Source: Pedosphaera sp. | GTDB lineage: Bacteria; Verrucomicrobiota; Verrucomicrobiia; Limisphaerales; AAA164-E04 | Reading direction: 5' to 3' | DNA length: 64,000 nucleotides | Assembly: GCA_002690655.1 (NCBI GenBank) | Contig: NZFL01000003.1 | Location: 1 to 64,000, forward strand | Shown here: positions 48,866-57,151 of the stretch, one piece after another | Layout of the letters: each line of letters begins with the position of its first letter | Numbering within the stretch: position 1 is the stretch's first letter | Notes under the pieces: model-generated | What the model was told of the DNA's origin: nothing | Database searches by the model: none | The model's input: only the letters and a program-made list of their open reading frames with translations | Program-made: the position numbers and the translations under genes

Positions 48866-49180
48866 CTAATCATATCCTCCAATAGGCTCAGAAGCCCAAT
48901 CTTACCAGACGACAAAACACCATAAGCCCCATATCTTTTTTAGCCGGGGTTCATGGCGTTTATCTCTAGTCTATCAGAGGGGGAGGACATTAGGCACCGG
49001 AGATCAAGCTGTCAACGGGAATTTATAAAAAAAACACTCCGTCTCAAAACAATTCCCAGCCGCCCGGTATCAGCAGATTAATTCGGAATTTCATGCCCCA
49101 TTGCTCCACTGAATTTAAGCGTTGAAAAGCACCACTTGGGAGCTACTATTTTGCTATTTCACCTGAATCAACTTAAATAT
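48866..49180. other. Intergenic region, divergent promoters
   Basis: No gene is visible in these 315 bp. They hold the candidate tRNA-Thr/tuf promoter at 48987-49015 and the upstream sequence of the plus-strand oxidoreductase, including TTGCTA-17-TAAATA at 49151-49179, whose -10 lies only 4 bases before the second ATG. Confidence 0.7.
48987..49015 (-). promoter_or_regulatory. Promoter for tRNA-Thr and tuf
   Basis: Minus strand consensus TTGACA (49010-49015), 17-base spacer, TAATGT (48987-48992). Just upstream is GTGTTTTTTTTATAAATT, an A/T-rich run like an UP element bound by the alpha C-terminal domain. A strong stable-RNA-type promoter is expected here. Confidence 0.6.
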
Positions 49181-50473
49181 ATGATGAAAAGTGATCTTTC
49201 TCGTCGTCAATTTATCCAAAAGTCAGCATTAACGACCGCCACCCTAGCCTCTACAAGCCCCTTCATTGAGGGCAAAATGAAGGCTCAGGACAAATCCAGC
49301 AACCGCATCCGTGTAGGAGTCATGGGGCTAAGCCGAGGAATGTCGCACGTCAGAAATGCGCTGAAATCTTCAAATGTAGAAGTAGCTTATGTCTGCGATG
49401 TGGATCAAGAAAGGATCAACAGAGCAGTTTCTGTAGTGGAAAAAAAGAATGCACCAAAACCCAAAGGAGTGCGGGACTTCCGCAAGATACTTGATGACAA
49501 GGATGTAGACGCGATCATGATCGCCACATGCAACCACTGGCACGCCCCTGCCACGATCCTTGCATGCTCTGCCGGAAAGAACGTTTATGTTGAAAAGCCA
49601 GGGAGCCACAACCCGCAAGAAGCTTTGTGGATGGTTCAGGCAGCACGGAAACATCAACGTGTCGTCCAGATGGGAAATCAGCGCAGGACTTGGCCAGCAA
49701 TTAGAGAAGCCATGGCAAGGCTGCATTCGGGAGTCATAGGGGAAACCACCTTTGCTCGTTGCTGGTATGACAACGCGCGTGGTTCGATAGGGAGAGGCAA
49801 GAAAGCACCTGTTCCGCCACATTTGAATTATGACTTATGGCAAGGACCGGCTCCGAGAAAAGAATACAAAGACAACCTTGTTCATTACAATTGGCACTGG
49901 CACTGGCACTGGGGCAATGGAGAGCTCGGGAACAACGGCATCCACGCTCTTGATTTGGCAAGGTGGGGACTGAATGTAGATTACGCTGAAAAGATCACCT
50001 ATAATGGAGGTCGATATCACTACTTGGACGATCAGGAGACCCCCGATACGGCTATTGCAACATATGACTTTGGTGGTAAAGGAATTGCATGGGACGGTAG
50101 CAGCTGTCACCCAAGAAGAGAGGAAAAACATGACTTCGTCCGCTTTTACGGTAGCAAGGGTTCCCTGGCCATTAACGGTTCTGGATATGAAGTGTTCGAT
50201 CTTGATGGCACATCCCTCGAAAAACACACAGGTGAGGGCGGAGACAAAGGGCACATAGACAATTTCTTTGAATGCATCCGTTCAGGTAAACGACCTAATG
50301 CGGAGATTGAAATCGGTCAAAAAAGCACACTGATGTGCCATCTGGGCAATATCGCTTATCGCACCGGTCAGACCATCCACTTTTCACCGGAAACGAAGCA
50401 AATCATGAACAGCCCAGAAGCCGATAAACTGTGGGAACGCGATTATGAGGCAGGCTGGAAACCTGTAATTTGA
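49181..50473 (+). CDS. Gfo/Idh/MocA family oxidoreductase with Tat signal
   Basis: Product of 430 residues from ATG 49181 (49184 equally likely); the frame to a TTG at 49136 is unlikely. The Tat motif SRRQFIQKSALTTATLAS leads to export in folded form. The Rossmann fold is at about residues 40-160 (RVGVMGLSRGMSHVRNAL, AYVCDVD, IATCNHWHAPATI) with the EKPGSHN motif supplying the catalytic Lys. The C-terminal domain has HWHWHWGNGELGNNGIHALDLARWGL, the His/Asp-rich pattern common in the Planctomycetes-Verrucomicrobia branch. NAD(P)-dependent sugar or inositol chemistry in the periplasm is inferred; substrate unknown. It is a single-gene unit. Confidence 0.9.
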   Translation: MMKSDLSRRQFIQKSALTTATLASTSPFIEGKMKAQDKSSNRIRVGVMGLSRGMSHVRNALKSSNVEVAYVCDVDQERINRAVSVVEKKNAPKPKGVRDFRKILDDKDVDAIMIATCNHWHAPATILACSAGKNVYVEKPGSHNPQEALWMVQAARKHQRVVQMGNQRRTWPAIREAMARLHSGVIGETTFARCWYDNARGSIGRGKKAPVPPHLNYDLWQGPAPRKEYKDNLVHYNWHWHWHWGNGELGNNGIHALDLARWGLNVDYAEKITYNGGRYHYLDDQETPDTAIATYDFGGKGIAWDGSSCHPRREEKHDFVRFYGSKGSLAINGSGYEVFDLDGTSLEKHTGEGGDKGHIDNFFECIRSGKRPNAEIEIGQKSTLMCHLGNIAYRTGQTIHFSPETKQIMNSPEADKLWERDYEAGWKPVI

Positions 50474-50512
50474 TCCTGGGGCATTGCGTTTGGAATGGAG
50501 GAAGCACATAAA

Positions 50513-50550
50513 AATCGGCTGTGAATGCGAAATGCATTTGGTTGCCGATT
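50513..50550 (-). terminator. Terminator between oxidoreductase and guaB
   Basis: AATCGGC/GCCGATT stem with inner AATGC/GCATT, between convergent genes. On the minus strand GCCGATT runs into TTTATG, giving five T in a row, so it fits termination after guaB; it may also work for the plus strand. Confidence 0.65.
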
Positions 50551-50565
50551 GACGTTCAATGACAA

Positions 50566-52140
50566 CTATTGCCCTGCCCCTGTTTTAAGCTCTACGATGT
50601 CATGAGTCGCTGACTCACGCTGCCCGGCTGGACTTACACGTATGTATCTGGCCCTTTTGCGCAACTCGGGCAAACTTCGCGCTCCGAGATACCCCATGCC
50701 TGATTGAATACCACCAATCAATTGTCCGAGCACGTTATCCACCGGCCCTGAGACCTCTTTTAACGCCTCGACCCCTTCGGCTGAGACCTTCCGGGTGGTG
50801 TCCTTGGAGCTGTGCCCGTAACGTGCAGCAGACCCTGATTTCATCGCAGCCAAACTACCCATCCCGCGGTACTGCTTGTAGAGTTTCCCACTGATTTCAA
50901 GTATTTCGCCCGGAGCTTCGGCACAGCCAGCAAGCAGTCCTCCGCAGATAACAGCATCCGCAAGAGTCAAGGCCTTCACGATATCTCCAGATTTTGAAAT
51001 CCCGCCATCCGCTAAAATAGAAACCCCTTTCTTCCTGGCTGCCTGCAGAGCCAGATAAAGAGCAGACATTTGGGGAATACCAACCCCAGCGACAATACGC
51101 GTGGTGCAGATACTTCCGGGCCCCTGACCTACCTTGATGCAATTGGCACCACAGTCTGCAAGAAATTCGACTCCCGCACCGCTGGTCACGTTGCCTGCAA
51201 TAATTGGAAGATGAGGAAACTCTTTTCGTATGAGTTTGACAGCTTCTCCTACCCCTTTTGTATGACCGTGGGCAGTGGAAACAGCTACAGCATCAACCCC
51301 CCTTTCTACCAGTGCGGTCACATGACCAAGGACACGATCGCTGTCCAGCTCACCAAATGCATTGCGAGCGGCTGAAACAGCTGCTCCGCAAATCAACCGG
51401 AACTGTTCATCCCGCGCAGGCTTAAACTGGGCCTGAACTTCCTGAGCAATTCGATCCACATCAGAGAGAGTGAAAAGGCCTCTGAGACGATCCGTATCAT
51501 CAACCACCATCAGTTTGTCAATCCTGGGGTGATCCGCAAAAAATTGGTCTGCTCGCGCGATGGGATCGTTTCCCAATTCTTTTTCGGTCAGGGTAAAAAC
51601 CTGATCTCTGGGAGTCAGGGCCTCTTTGACCAGTCGATCTGAATAGCGCAATCGAACCACACTACCTGGCAACAATCCCACTAACTTTCCATGTTCATCA
51701 ACAACCGGAAACGTGCTGAATGTAAAACCCTTCCGGTCAATTAACCCCAAGACGTAAGCGATACTTTTTTCAGGATGAACGGTGATGGGATCCTGAATCA
51801 GTCCGTGAACATGATTTTTGACTCGGGAGACCTCTTTGAGCTGATCTTTCTCGCTCATGTTGTAATGGATCAATCCCATGCCACCATTTTGTGCCATCGC
51901 AATCGCCATTCTGGATTCTGTGACAGTATCCATATCTGCGGAAATCATGGGCAGATGAAGATTCAGCCCTTCTGATAAAGACGTCTCAAGCTGAGTGTCG
52001 CGAGGGAGGACTTCCGAGTACAGGGTCGCCAGGGTAAGGTCATCGTAAGTCAGGGCACAGCCTTTGTTGGCGGAAAAGAAATTTTCAGCCTGCAGATAAA
52101 ATTCGCAATCCAAAGAGTTCGGTTCCTGATTAACTACCAT
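50566..52140 (-). CDS. guaB: IMP dehydrogenase
   Basis: Product of 524 residues (ATG 52140; a GTG at 52161 would add seven). NAD-dependent oxidation of IMP to XMP, first step of GMP synthesis, in the cytosol. The TIM barrel starts with [19 protein letters not shown] and [15 protein letters not shown]. Two CBS domains lie at about residues 95-225. The catalytic loop [15 protein letters not shown] carries the active Cys, followed by [17 protein letters not shown] and [10 protein letters not shown]. Active-site flap residues are around RYGHSS. It follows the gspE-like gene by about 60 bp and ends at a terminator. Confidence 0.95.
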   Translation of the reverse strand: MVVNQEPNSLDCEFYLQAENFFSANKGCALTYDDLTLATLYSEVLPRDTQLETSLSEGLNLHLPMISADMDTVTESRMAIAMAQNGGMGLIHYNMSEKDQLKEVSRVKNHVHGLIQDPITVHPEKSIAYVLGLIDRKGFTFSTFPVVDEHGKLVGLLPGSVVRLRYSDRLVKEALTPRDQVFTLTEKELGNDPIARADQFFADHPRIDKLMVVDDTDRLRGLFTLSDVDRIAQEVQAQFKPARDEQFRLICGAAVSAARNAFGELDSDRVLGHVTALVERGVDAVAVSTAHGHTKGVGEAVKLIRKEFPHLPIIAGNVTSGAGVEFLADCGANCIKVGQGPGSICTTRIVAGVGIPQMSALYLALQAARKKGVSILADGGISKSGDIVKALTLADAVICGGLLAGCAEAPGEILEISGKLYKQYRGMGSLAAMKSGSAARYGHSSKDTTRKVSAEGVEALKEVSGPVDNVLGQLIGGIQSGMGYLGARSLPELRKRARYIRVSPAGQRESATHDIVELKTGAGQ

Positions 52141-52200
52141 GTCCCAGCTTCTCAAAGCCACCCCAAGATTGACAAGCAGGAACTTGCCTAAGTCTACATT

Positions 52201-53940
52201 TTAACCCATCTCACCTTGAATGCGCCAAGTTACTCTTTTGAGCTCATCTAAGCCAATAACACCATCTTGAATCTTTTGAAAGGCACTTTCCCTCAATGAA
52301 CGCCAACCAAATCGGCGGGCTTTTTCTTTCAATTGAGTTAGGGACATTCCCATGGCTATGGACTCGGCCAATTCATCGTTCATCAGGAAGAATTCGTAAA
52401 TGGCAATACGGCCTCGGTATCCATGGCCACTGCATCTCTCGCAACCTTCTCCTTTCCAAGCCTTGATTTCGCGGACCGGCAAGGAAAGCGCTTGAGCCAT
52501 TTCTTGCCGCAGATCTGCATCCAATATTTCATTCTCGGACCGGCAATGCTCGCAAATCCGCCGCGCTAGACGTTGGGCCACGGAGGCCGCAAGGGATGAA
52601 CCGATCAAATGCGAGTCCATCCCCATCCCCAGCAGACGGGTAACAGCACCAACGCTATCGTTCGTATGGAGTGTAGACAAAACCAGATGCCCTGTTTGAG
52701 CGGCTCTCACCGCGATCTCCGCCGTAGTGTGATCGCGAATCTCACCGACAAGAACGACATCCGGATCATGGCGAAGGATCGAACGAAGACCGCTGGCAAA
52801 AGTAAGCCCAATCGGTTCTCGAGTCTGTATTTGTGATACACCTTCTATTTGATATTCGACGGGGTCTTCTATGGTAATGATTTTTCGACCATCTTCATTG
52901 GCGCGTGAAAGTGCGGCATAGAGACTCGTTGTTTTGCCGCTCCCGGTTGGCCCGGTGACCAAAACCAGCCCCTGAGGCAGGTTGACCATTTCAGAAAAAA
53001 GCTTTTCCTGTTCATCACTCATGCCCAGCTCGGTTAAATCCAAAAACAGACTCTCCCTCCCCAAAATCCTCAAACATATGGTTTCACCATGTTTGGTGGG
53101 AATCACGGAGACTCGAAGATCAAACTGTTCCCCATTGGTCTGCATTGTGATGCGGCCGTCATGAGGCAACCGCTTTTCGGAAATATTCAAGTCGGCCATA
53201 ATTTTCAGCCTTGAAACGATAGCACCATAAAGCCGCCTCAACTGCTCAGGAACGGGCACTCTCTTCAGAACCCCGTCAATTCGATATCTCAGTCGAATTG
53301 AATCATGATAAGGTTCGATGTGAACATCCGTAGCTCGCAGTTTCAATGCTTCAGCCAAAATCTGATCTACTAAACGCGAAATGGTTCCATCTTTGAGCTG
53401 CGCATCGGGAGCCCGCCCGACATCATAAACAATCTCCTGCCCATCATCAGGTAATTGGCTTTGAGATTTCAATTGCTCAACGGTATCGGCCCCAATACCG
53501 AAACTGCGCTTGATGACGGATTGTATGCGACTTGGGGCAGCCAATGCCACTTGGATGCGTTTTCCTAGAATTAACCGAAGATTTCCCAACTCAATGGGCG
53601 AAGGCACTTCAGCAAAGGCCAAGGTCAAACAATCATCTTCGACCTTGATGGGAAGTATTTGGTAGTGAAAAACCAGTTTGACCGGCAGGGTGTGAAGTAA
53701 TTCAGAGGTAGGCTCGTAATGCTCCAGGTCGAGGAATTCAAGGTGTTCCGATTCAGCAAGGGCCTTGAGCGTTTCTTCTTCCGAAGCAAGCCTCAGATCG
53801 AGAATCGCTTTAGCACAGCTTACCCTCAAACGTTTTTGACGCTGTTTAACCTGTTCAAGCGAGGACTCGGTCAAGATGCCCTTGGCCAGCAATAAATCTG
53901 CGACATCACCGTGTCGGTTTTGAGTGGTTGCATTGTCCAT
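52201..53940 (-). CDS. Type II secretion/type IV pilus ATPase GspE/PilB
   Basis: Product of 579 residues, the cytoplasmic hexameric motor. The N-terminal MshEN-like domain spans about residues 10-150. The ATPase core holds GPTGSGKTTSLYAAL (Walker A), the Asp box TIEDPVEYQIEG, DPDVVLVGEIRDHTTAEIA (Walker B) and the His box TGHLVLSTLHTN. The tetracysteine zinc motif (CEHCRSE then GCERCSGHG) is intact. Its ATG abuts the PilP/GspC-like stop (53940), so it belongs to the second secretin operon. Whether it powers secretion or pilus extension is not decided by sequence. Confidence 0.95.
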   Translation of the reverse strand: MDNATTQNRHGDVADLLLAKGILTESSLEQVKQRQKRLRVSCAKAILDLRLASEEETLKALAESEHLEFLDLEHYEPTSELLHTLPVKLVFHYQILPIKVEDDCLTLAFAEVPSPIELGNLRLILGKRIQVALAAPSRIQSVIKRSFGIGADTVEQLKSQSQLPDDGQEIVYDVGRAPDAQLKDGTISRLVDQILAEALKLRATDVHIEPYHDSIRLRYRIDGVLKRVPVPEQLRRLYGAIVSRLKIMADLNISEKRLPHDGRITMQTNGEQFDLRVSVIPTKHGETICLRILGRESLFLDLTELGMSDEQEKLFSEMVNLPQGLVLVTGPTGSGKTTSLYAALSRANEDGRKIITIEDPVEYQIEGVSQIQTREPIGLTFASGLRSILRHDPDVVLVGEIRDHTTAEIAVRAAQTGHLVLSTLHTNDSVGAVTRLLGMGMDSHLIGSSLAASVAQRLARRICEHCRSENEILDADLRQEMAQALSLPVREIKAWKGEGCERCSGHGYRGRIAIYEFFLMNDELAESIAMGMSLTQLKEKARRFGWRSLRESAFQKIQDGVIGLDELKRVTWRIQGEMG

Positions 53941-54503
53941 TACTGAATAGGTATTTCCAATGAGGTTAGCTTGTTGAACGGTATACGGTGCTCCTTATCA
54001 TCTTTACTTTTCAAGAGGATGAATTCTGAATTTATTTCAAGCAAAGTAAACTCGGGGCTTAAATCCCCGCTAATCCCTGCACTGAGTTTTTTATTATCAA
54101 TAGTCACGAACGCCTCCAGTTCCTTGCCTGAGCTTTCGAACCAGCCCTGATAGAGCAATTCCACTTGCTTCATGGTGGGCTTGGGCGGTGGCGCCGGTTT
54201 TGGAGCGGGCTTGAAAAAATCGGTAAAGAACGGGTTGGCTTCGTTTTTCATCGCAGGCCAGGCCTTTATCGGGGGAAGACCTGGTCGGTTCACCAAGGTT
54301 TGAAAGGGGTGTTTTGATACCACTTGGCTTGACGATCGTATTTGTGGTAAGTCAGGCAAATCACCCCCCAGACGCATCGCGGCCAGGAAAGTCATCAACA
54401 ACGTGACAATCATCACACCAACAGACACCCATTGATACATAGGCCAGAGTGTTGTTTGATTTACTGGTTTTTCATTCAATGCCTGATCTCTCCTTGATTT
54501 CAT
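53940..54503 (-). CDS. GspC/PilP-like bitopic protein
   Basis: Product of 187 residues from ATG 54503 (MKSRRDQALNEK); the longer frame lies in the upstream gene. One transmembrane helix at about residues 24-46, a Pro/Lys-rich linker (FFKPAPKPAPPPKPT) and a C-terminal beta domain (LLYQGWFESSGKELEAFVTI ... FILLKSKDDKEHRIPFNKLTSLEI) resembling the homology region of GspC or PilP, which connects inner-membrane parts to the secretin. Overlaps the preceding gene by 32 bp. Family is inferred from plan and position. Confidence 0.75.
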   Translation of the reverse strand: MKSRRDQALNEKPVNQTTLWPMYQWVSVGVMIVTLLMTFLAAMRLGGDLPDLPQIRSSSQVVSKHPFQTLVNRPGLPPIKAWPAMKNEANPFFTDFFKPAPKPAPPPKPTMKQVELLYQGWFESSGKELEAFVTIDNKKLSAGISGDLSPEFTLLEINSEFILLKSKDDKEHRIPFNKLTSLEIPIQ

Positions 54504-55344
54504 GGTAGGTAAACCCGTTGACAACAAGATCCAACACCACTTGATTAGCCGATCCTTTGGGAGTTTTTTTAAGAAGCAGCCGTTCGATGTACAAGGCCGG
54601 TTTTTCAGGATGCACCATAGGCAATTCCAAGCTTTCTGCTTCATCGCCTCGCAGCGGCAAGGCCGCCAAAAATTGTTGAGCCTCAGCCATGTCACATTGA
54701 ACGGACATGCTGAATCGCGAGCGATGCAAACGATGTCGTTTTGAAATTGAAGCATCTTCCGTCAACTGGGGCGGTAACGATTCAAATCGGAGAATGGAAT
54801 CAAGTTGGCATTCGATTGCCAATGAGAGGAGATAATTGGCAAAAGCAAGCCCAGCCCACAACAGACGCGGCTCCTCCACTGCAACATCATGCCGAGGCAA
54901 TCCTTTAAACACTTCATCTCCTACAGAAATTGTTTTTTCAGCAGCACTCTTCTTCAAAAAAACCTCAAGCGCCACCAAGGCGTTTTCATATTCAACCAGC
55001 TGAAAAGACTGTTCCATTTTAGCTTGAGTCTCTTCGGGCAGCAGCACTCGACTAATGAGATTTGCCTCAGCATCGGTGAAACTCGCAAAAGTGGATTCCA
55101 TCGAAGAGGTCAGCTCGTTCATCGCATGAATGTCCAAGGCACCTCCAAGCTTGTTCGTGTTGATAGAATCTCCAAGCCTAGTCCAAGAAAGCTGCAATGG
55201 CGTATTGAGTGCTTGAACTTTCTTGTCCAGCGGGATCAAAACCAAAAAATAAAAAAGGCATGTTCCCAGGGCCAACATGATCATGGATTTTGAATCTGCT
55301 GCCATTTTTTGGAAAAAAGAGATCATACTAAGGCCCTCACTCAT
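54472..55344 (-). CDS. PilO/GspM-like bitopic protein
   Basis: Product of 290 residues from ATG 55344, overlapping the previous stop by 8 bp; ATG 55326 has a better GAGG upstream and is an alternative. A transmembrane helix at about residues 23-42 (MIMLALGTCLFYFLVLIPLD) is followed by long helical segments and a C-terminal ferredoxin-like area (SMSVQCDMAEAQQFLAALPLRGDEAESLELP). This is the PilO/GspM plan. The long upstream open frame to 55590 lies inside the neighbouring gene. Sequence identity is low, so the family is called from architecture and operon place. Confidence 0.72.
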   Translation of the reverse strand: MSEGLSMISFFQKMAADSKSMIMLALGTCLFYFLVLIPLDKKVQALNTPLQLSWTRLGDSINTNKLGGALDIHAMNELTSSMESTFASFTDAEANLISRVLLPEETQAKMEQSFQLVEYENALVALEVFLKKSAAEKTISVGDEVFKGLPRHDVAVEEPRLLWAGLAFANYLLSLAIECQLDSILRFESLPPQLTEDASISKRHRLHRSRFSMSVQCDMAEAQQFLAALPLRGDEAESLELPMVHPEKPALYIERLLLKKTPKGSANQVVLDLVVNGFTYHEIKERSGIE

Positions 55345-57151
55345 TGCTGGATGTTGATTGGGAGATGTTGGGCTGCAGACTCCGCCAAACCGGCTTGTAC
55401 CCAGCAGCTTTGTCGGCAGTTGAATCAAGTCTGTCTGAAATTGCGATGACATCAGTGGCATCCATTTCCATACTAACTGCAAAGTGCCTGTCTTGAATGA
55501 GCAGTTTGGAATCCACCAAGGGACGCCTGGTATCTGCAGGAAGTATGTCTGCATTAAACAGGAAATCTTGATCACGCAAAAAAGTAACAACGTCTGCCAA
55601 TTCTTGACGCATGGCTTCCCCCTCTGACTTCAATACAAGTTCGAGAATGAACCCACGATGCATGTTGACACGATTGGTTCTATTAACGAGGTCAAGGTCC
55701 GACGACGTGGTGGTATTCGTTGAGGAAAGAACATCGTCCGCGTAGTAGGAGCCCTGGTCAGCCAGAAGCACCATCCAAGCGTTTTGATTAGTTCGGATAT
55801 GCTGCATTGAACCCAGTATTTCTATGGCTGTATACGTATCCTGCTCTACCTGAATCAGCGGTTGAAGCATGCGATATTCCTGCTTGAGCCTTTGCAGAAC
55901 CACGAGACTTTGATCAAATCGAAGTTCAACGTCCTTCACTTCTTCGATCAACTCGGTTTTCATTTTCCAGAGCATTCCTTTCTGGAAAACTGCCACCAGC
56001 ATCACCACCATGGCGAAGACACAGCTCAAAAGTGCGAGAGACCTCCAAATGATTCCTATTTGTTTTTCGTTCCATGCCGCCTTTACCGATTCAGGAAGCA
56101 ATGAGGGCACTTCAACTTTCTTGCGATGCGTGGCCAAAACAGCACCCCAATGACGCCATTCATCCGGCTGAAGGTTTGTAACCGATTCAGACCATATGGA
56201 TTCCGTCTTGAGAAGAGAGACCTGTAATTTATCCCTGACCGCAGTTTCCCATGCAGGCAAAACAGGATTGTCCGCCAGCAGGATCACAGGGCAAGTTAAA
56301 GCGCTTGATTGATGATCCTTCAAGATGGAGGCCCGGTATTCCTGCCATGCTCGATTGATATCACGAGTCCATTCAGAAGCAATCTCAGGGATACCTTTCC
56401 TGATACGCAGCCATTCCAAATCCTTGACTTCATTACGTATCCCCACACGGATTGGCCCGGCGGAACGAGTGTCCTGCTCTTTTGCCATTTCATTGCCAAT
56501 GGGAAAAAAGGAACAATATCGGGGATGGGCGCCCTCGAAGACAATGGTCGAAGTCCCCCCATCGCGAACATCAAGCATCAACCATTCCCCGCTGATGTCT
56601 GGACTTGACTGCAATCCCGCAGCAAGAGCATCCGCATCCGAAACCACATCACATATGGCGACATTCTTGAGACCGAATTCCTGAATGATGTTGTGAACTT
56701 CGAATTCCTGGCAATAAGTGATCCAATACGCAGAGCGATCCGGATCGGGCGAAGGAGCCTCAACGTAATCAACAACGATCTTGCTTTCACCCAAACCAAC
56801 TAGCTGCCGCGTCTGTTCCTCCAATCGATTCTCTAATTGATCCGGTTGAGAGGAATCCAAATCCATCCATTGAGAAATCGTGACTTGATGCGGAAGTATA
56901 ATGATCCAGGAGTCATCCACATGACGCCTCACGAAACGCTCCCACTCCAAGGGGCCACCTATGGACTGAGTCTCGTCTGGATCTCCATCCAGCTTGAAAC
57001 GATATGATTCACGCCGCAGAGGTCCTCGAAAAGTTTCCTCAAACACGACCACATGCACGGCATCCGAATCAGGAGCCATGACTATCAAATGGCGATTGCG
57101 CCACAAAACCTGTTTAAGGCCCGTGATCATAAAAGTTGAAGTCAATTTCAC
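55337..57151 (-). CDS. PilM/GspL-PilN-like fusion protein
   Basis: Product of 604 residues. GTG 57151 overlaps the secretin stop (GTGA); ATG 57130 is an alternative. Residues about 20-340 resemble a degenerate PilM/GspL cytoplasmic domain: LMLDVRDGGTSTIVFEG stands where phosphate loop 2 is expected. A transmembrane helix is at about residues 375-395, then a PilN-like coiled coil (VKDVELRFDQSLVVLQRLKQEY) and periplasmic part. The same domain order is seen in the pilM-like protein of the first cluster, but this copy has no acidic insert. It would form the inner-membrane platform of the second secretin system. Confidence 0.8.
   Translation of the reverse strand: MKLTSTFMITGLKQVLWRNRHLIVMAPDSDAVHVVVFEETFRGPLRRESYRFKLDGDPDETQSIGGPLEWERFVRRHVDDSWIIILPHQVTISQWMDLDSSQPDQLENRLEEQTRQLVGLGESKIVVDYVEAPSPDPDRSAYWITYCQEFEVHNIIQEFGLKNVAICDVVSDADALAAGLQSSPDISGEWLMLDVRDGGTSTIVFEGAHPRYCSFFPIGNEMAKEQDTRSAGPIRVGIRNEVKDLEWLRIRKGIPEIASEWTRDINRAWQEYRASILKDHQSSALTCPVILLADNPVLPAWETAVRDKLQVSLLKTESIWSESVTNLQPDEWRHWGAVLATHRKKVEVPSLLPESVKAAWNEKQIGIIWRSLALLSCVFAMVVMLVAVFQKGMLWKMKTELIEEVKDVELRFDQSLVVLQRLKQEYRMLQPLIQVEQDTYTAIEILGSMQHIRTNQNAWMVLLADQGSYYADDVLSSTNTTTSSDLDLVNRTNRVNMHRGFILELVLKSEGEAMRQELADVVTFLRDQDFLFNADILPADTRRPLVDSKLLIQDRHFAVSMEMDATDVIAISDRLDSTADKAAGYKPVWRSLQPNISQSTSSNE

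Noticed and set aside
54504-54755. Upstream extension of the GspC/PilP-like gene
   Set aside because: The Cys/Trp-rich sequence is another frame of the PilO/GspM-like gene; the membrane helix begins after ATG 54503.
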